From positions 6,023,501-6,087,500 of the forward strand of contig CM063260.1 of NCBI GenBank assembly GCA_032158295.1: DNA of 64,000 nt, in the 5' to 3' direction. Position 1 is the first letter of the stretch. Each line of letters opens with the position of its first letter. The position numbers were made by a program, and so were the translations under genes. Shown here piece after piece: positions 60,954 through 64,000 of the stretch. The notes below the pieces were generated by a model that was not told the origin of the DNA, ran no database searches, and saw only the letters and a list, made by a program, of their open reading frames with translations. This DNA comes from Pycnopodia helianthoides (Eukaryota > Echinodermata > Asteroidea > Forcipulatida > Asteriidae).

Positions 60954-63314
60954 TTTTCCTTATAAAATTTAGCAACGCATTTCTGTTTTACTGTCCTTAC
61001 GATAGTAGAAAAACGAAGAAAGTGAATAAAGCGCCGATAAACAGGATGTCTTATGACTGGAGTACGCGCTTGAGACTAATCACACCAATAAAAATCCGCC
61101 ACTGTGATCGTTGCTGTATACTGTCTAGCCAAAACAACGAATCAACAATAGTAACATTTTAAACTTAAAAGATGGTAATTTCTGTCAACCACTTTGTTTT
61201 CGTGTATTTTTACTATAAAGTTTGAAGTCTACCAACAGTTGGTAACACTTCTAAATTAACCATTGGAGCAGAGAACAAGGTCCTACATGGTTAGCTATGA
61301 CGGACTGCAGTTAAAGCCGATAGTTATCAATGCGCACGTATAAGACTTGCACCGGACATCAAAACAAACTCCAGGTAAAAGATCGTTCTCGGCCGTTTTG
61401 GGGTTAATTTTCACGGTTCAAAAAAGAAAATAAGGTAACAGTTTTCGCAGGATATTATTTTAACAACGTTTTTTACTCAGATTGTGAAACTTTGCTTTAC
61501 AAAATATGACTGAATTCTTTAGGCAGGGCTACTGTCCCACCTTCCCAAGATGGTTATAATAGGATTAGCGGTGATAAGAATCTTAATCTCCCAGGCCTTC
61601 TTTCTGAAAAGGATGTTTTCCAACCCGAGTGAACAGAAGGCTCACTCGGGTTGAGTTTTAAAAGGCGGATCCGTAATGCAAGAGCTTCAGGCATGCGTCT
61701 GGAAGGTGCATTGAAGTTCCAAGCGCCGAGTCGCAGCTAGCAATGCATGCTTGAAGTTAACCAATCTGCCTCATTGAACAAGAATGCATCTTAAGGTGAA
61801 TGTGCTCCATGGCAAACCATTCTCACAGTGAGGCCTTCAAGGCCTCAATCAGGGGTCTAGGTACTTACTCTAGACCAGAGGATGGTTATGGTGACCACTA
61901 AATGTGCAATAAGACACAAAAAATCTAGCCGGAATTAGGTGCGTTACTCCAAACATTGTTGTCTTCTTCTCAGCTGGGTAGGCTGGTTCAAACTTCTGGA
62001 AATAAAAAAATATAAACAACTTTATTAATATCATCCAATGCAATAATGTATTTCTTCTATTTCTTCATGGCCTCATCAAAGCCTGTTCAGCATCTAGATG
62101 AGGCATAAGCGCAGTGGATACCAGACACAACCAATACACAAACCCCTTCTTTGTGATGATATGTTCACTGATCGTTTTTAACCACAAGAAACGACCCCCA
62201 TGGCCTTTTTATGTCCCTTCCAAAACCAATAAAGGGGTTTTAAAGAAAGTGTGGGCTTGCTTAAGGACAGCCCGTTCAAGACAAGACTGGATTTGAACCT
62301 CCCACAACGCTGCTAATCAGAAGCACCAAGCGAGCTCGAGTCCAGTGCGCTTTACTACTGCTTTGGACCGTGAGACACCAACATTATAGTGACAACGGCT
62401 TCTTCTTCTAGTGGAGAGCCGCGCCTTCAGATAATAATAAATTCAAACTGAGACGACGAACCTGACCATAGTCCCGAGGAAATACTTACTATACTAAGAC
62501 TAGGGCCCTAAGCTAGGACTAGATGTGAGAATCATAACCAGACTATATCTCTCCCTCGGGATCTCAACTAAGATACTAGCTAGGACTAACTTCTAGGAGA
62601 CTACAGCAACCAAGCATGCCTAGCATAGTTAGGACCTCCAACATCTGGTATTGATAGAAATAATATTTTTCAGAGCCTGTGGGGACAGGGAAAAGGTGTG
62701 AAAACAGTGTTTCCCCTTTTTCCTTTCACAGTGGCCTTTTGAACCATTAGTCGAAATCACCAGGAGCAAGGCATATTGCATAGACCTCAATCAACATACG
62801 TATGCCAAAGAGGTCAAGAAATTGACTGTATATTGTTAAAGTAATAATTAATTATAATAAAATAAACGATGACTGGACCGACCAATAGCCATAAAATGCT
62901 CAAAAAGTTCAAAACAAAAAAATGGATGATGGACGTGTTGACTTAAATATTTAAAACAGAGATTTTAATATTTCATGATTAAGTTGAAAACTGAGAATTA
63001 TTTAACCATGGAGGTGAAATATTCCTTAGATGTTTTAAAAATCCATCATAAAACTAAAACTGAAGATCAAAAATTCAAACGATTCCGAGTAACTCACTTG
63101 AGTTTGAACTATCACTCAGCTCAGGGGAGTGACCGAGTCACTGAACTCGGCTTTTCATCATGTTTTTATAGCAATCAAATAGCGTGAATTTTTTTTTTTT
63201 TTTATACAACCTAAAGCGTATCAAGGTGTGGCCTTACACGTCCAGCAATAATAGTATCAACTACTGTGTCATTTTAACAAGTTTTAAACTGCTTTTATAT
63301 TGGGTCATCTCCGA
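60954..63314. other. Upstream region of the IQ-BRCT gene, no gene recognised
   Basis: Contains a degenerate tRNA-like SINE piece on the minus strand (62262-62375) and a CTAGGAC-rich imperfect palindrome around 62480-62640. Any promoter should lie just above 60953; I see no clear core element. Confidence 0.5.
62262..62375 (-). mobile_element. Degenerate tRNA-derived SINE head, reverse
   Basis: GGATTTGAACCTCCCACAAC and ATCAGAAGCACCAAGCGAGC followed by GAGTCCAGTGCGCTTTACTA resemble the reversed tRNA-like head at 55210-55285 and 23475-23530. Confidence 0.5.
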
Positions 63315-63721
63315 TCATGGAGTATAAATAAGATTACTGAAAACAATATTCAAGCACGATAACTCAAAAGCCATGTAAACACCCCCAAGTACGAAACGGC
63401 CCTTTGTTTTTCCCGGCAAGCCGTTGCTAACTTTTCCACCATGAAACTCGATGGTTGTTTCTAGTTTTTCATGTGTCCATTTAGTCCCTGATTGATTTGG
63501 TATGCAACCAACTAGAACAAATGACATGGTTGAAAAAATACCTTGATGTGGATTCTTACATGGCTTTGGGGGATACTGCATGAATTGAAGTCGGCTCAAT
63601 GTATCATCATGTGTTCCACATGACGCTAAGATTTTACGTGTTAGAAACCCACGGAACAAAGCCTGAATCTTACTAGCAGCCCTGTGCTTCATGACAAACA
63701 CCTTAAAATCGGTGCCCGACT
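63315..63721 (-). pseudogene. Truncated second copy of the IQ-BRCT exon 2
   Basis: From 63721 down to 63395 the sequence equals exon 2 of the gene at 59198-59667, with the same acceptor and IQ motif. At about residue 177 (GKTKGR) it runs into unrelated DNA and ends after another 28 or so codons at 63315, so the second half of the BRCT region is lost. Its exon 1 would lie beyond the window. It is a pseudogene if the duplication is real, otherwise an assembly duplicate. Confidence 0.75.
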
Positions 63722-64000
63722 CTAATGATGTAATTTCATAATATGTGACGGTGGAATTATTTCAGCATTAGCTTTACTGACTAGACGCTGAAATTGAGCG
63801 GGAAATTTGACACACAGTTTGCGCACACGTGTAACCAAGTACATGTATACTGTTGCTTATTATTTAATGAAATACAAATTTTCGTATAGCATGCATTAAA
63901 ATATTTATTTGCGTGATTATGCAGGTAGCCATGCACCCCCGGTTAACAATAAAACAGTTTTGGGGAAATTAGGGTTCTGCCCAGGATTTATTTATTCATC
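63395..64000. repeat. Duplicated block, right copy (runs off the window)
   Basis: Partner of 59341-59946. The left breakpoint is at AACGGCCCTTTG. The right boundary is not reached. Confidence 0.93.

Overview
The window is nuclear DNA from an animal. Short coding exons with GT-AG junctions are spread through AT-rich, repeat-laden introns, and there are no operons. The gene content (a Castor/CASZ1 factor with eleven fingers, the ciliary protein TMEM107, an Ig-type receptor) and the many short palindromic elements and tRNA-derived SINEs suggest a non-vertebrate deuterostome. An echinoderm is my best guess, but the phylum is inferred and not proven.

Positions 1-38,620 (+) hold a Castor zinc-finger gene, CASZ1. 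Twelve exons can be joined by matching splice phase. They encode about 1,466 residues from an incomplete first exon to a TAA stop at 38,618-38,620. The N-terminal part carries repeated SKYD motifs. Eleven Castor-type fingers follow, the number known for the long CASZ1 isoform. One exon (19,562-19,651) lacks one base, which breaks the frame. From 38,621 to about 48,000 there is AT-rich, gene-free DNA with two arrays of short repeats; it is probably 3' UTR and flank.

Positions 49,251-51,681 (+) hold a two-exon gene for a type I membrane protein of 404 residues. It has a signal peptide, two Ig domains, a Thr/Pro stalk, one transmembrane helix and a tyrosine-rich tail with two YTEL motifs.

Positions 55,477-57,602 (-) hold four small exons that I assembled by splice phase and recognise as TMEM107 of the ciliary transition zone. 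The first exon was not found. Two of its introns are built from tandem repeats that carry copies of a 5' splice-site motif.

Positions 59,198-60,953 (-) hold a two-exon gene for a protein of about 223 residues with a small N-terminal domain, an IQ motif and a BRCT-like domain. A one-base frameshift lies in exon 1. The end of the window (63,395-64,000) repeats 59,341-59,946 at a constant offset of 4,054 bp. This is either a recent tandem duplication or an assembly artefact, and it leaves a truncated second copy of the gene.

The introns and spacers are filled with at least eight families of hairpin-like, MITE-type elements, several tRNA-derived SINEs and six minisatellite or satellite-like arrays. 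One MITE supplies nearly all of the sequence just upstream of a CASZ1 3' splice site.
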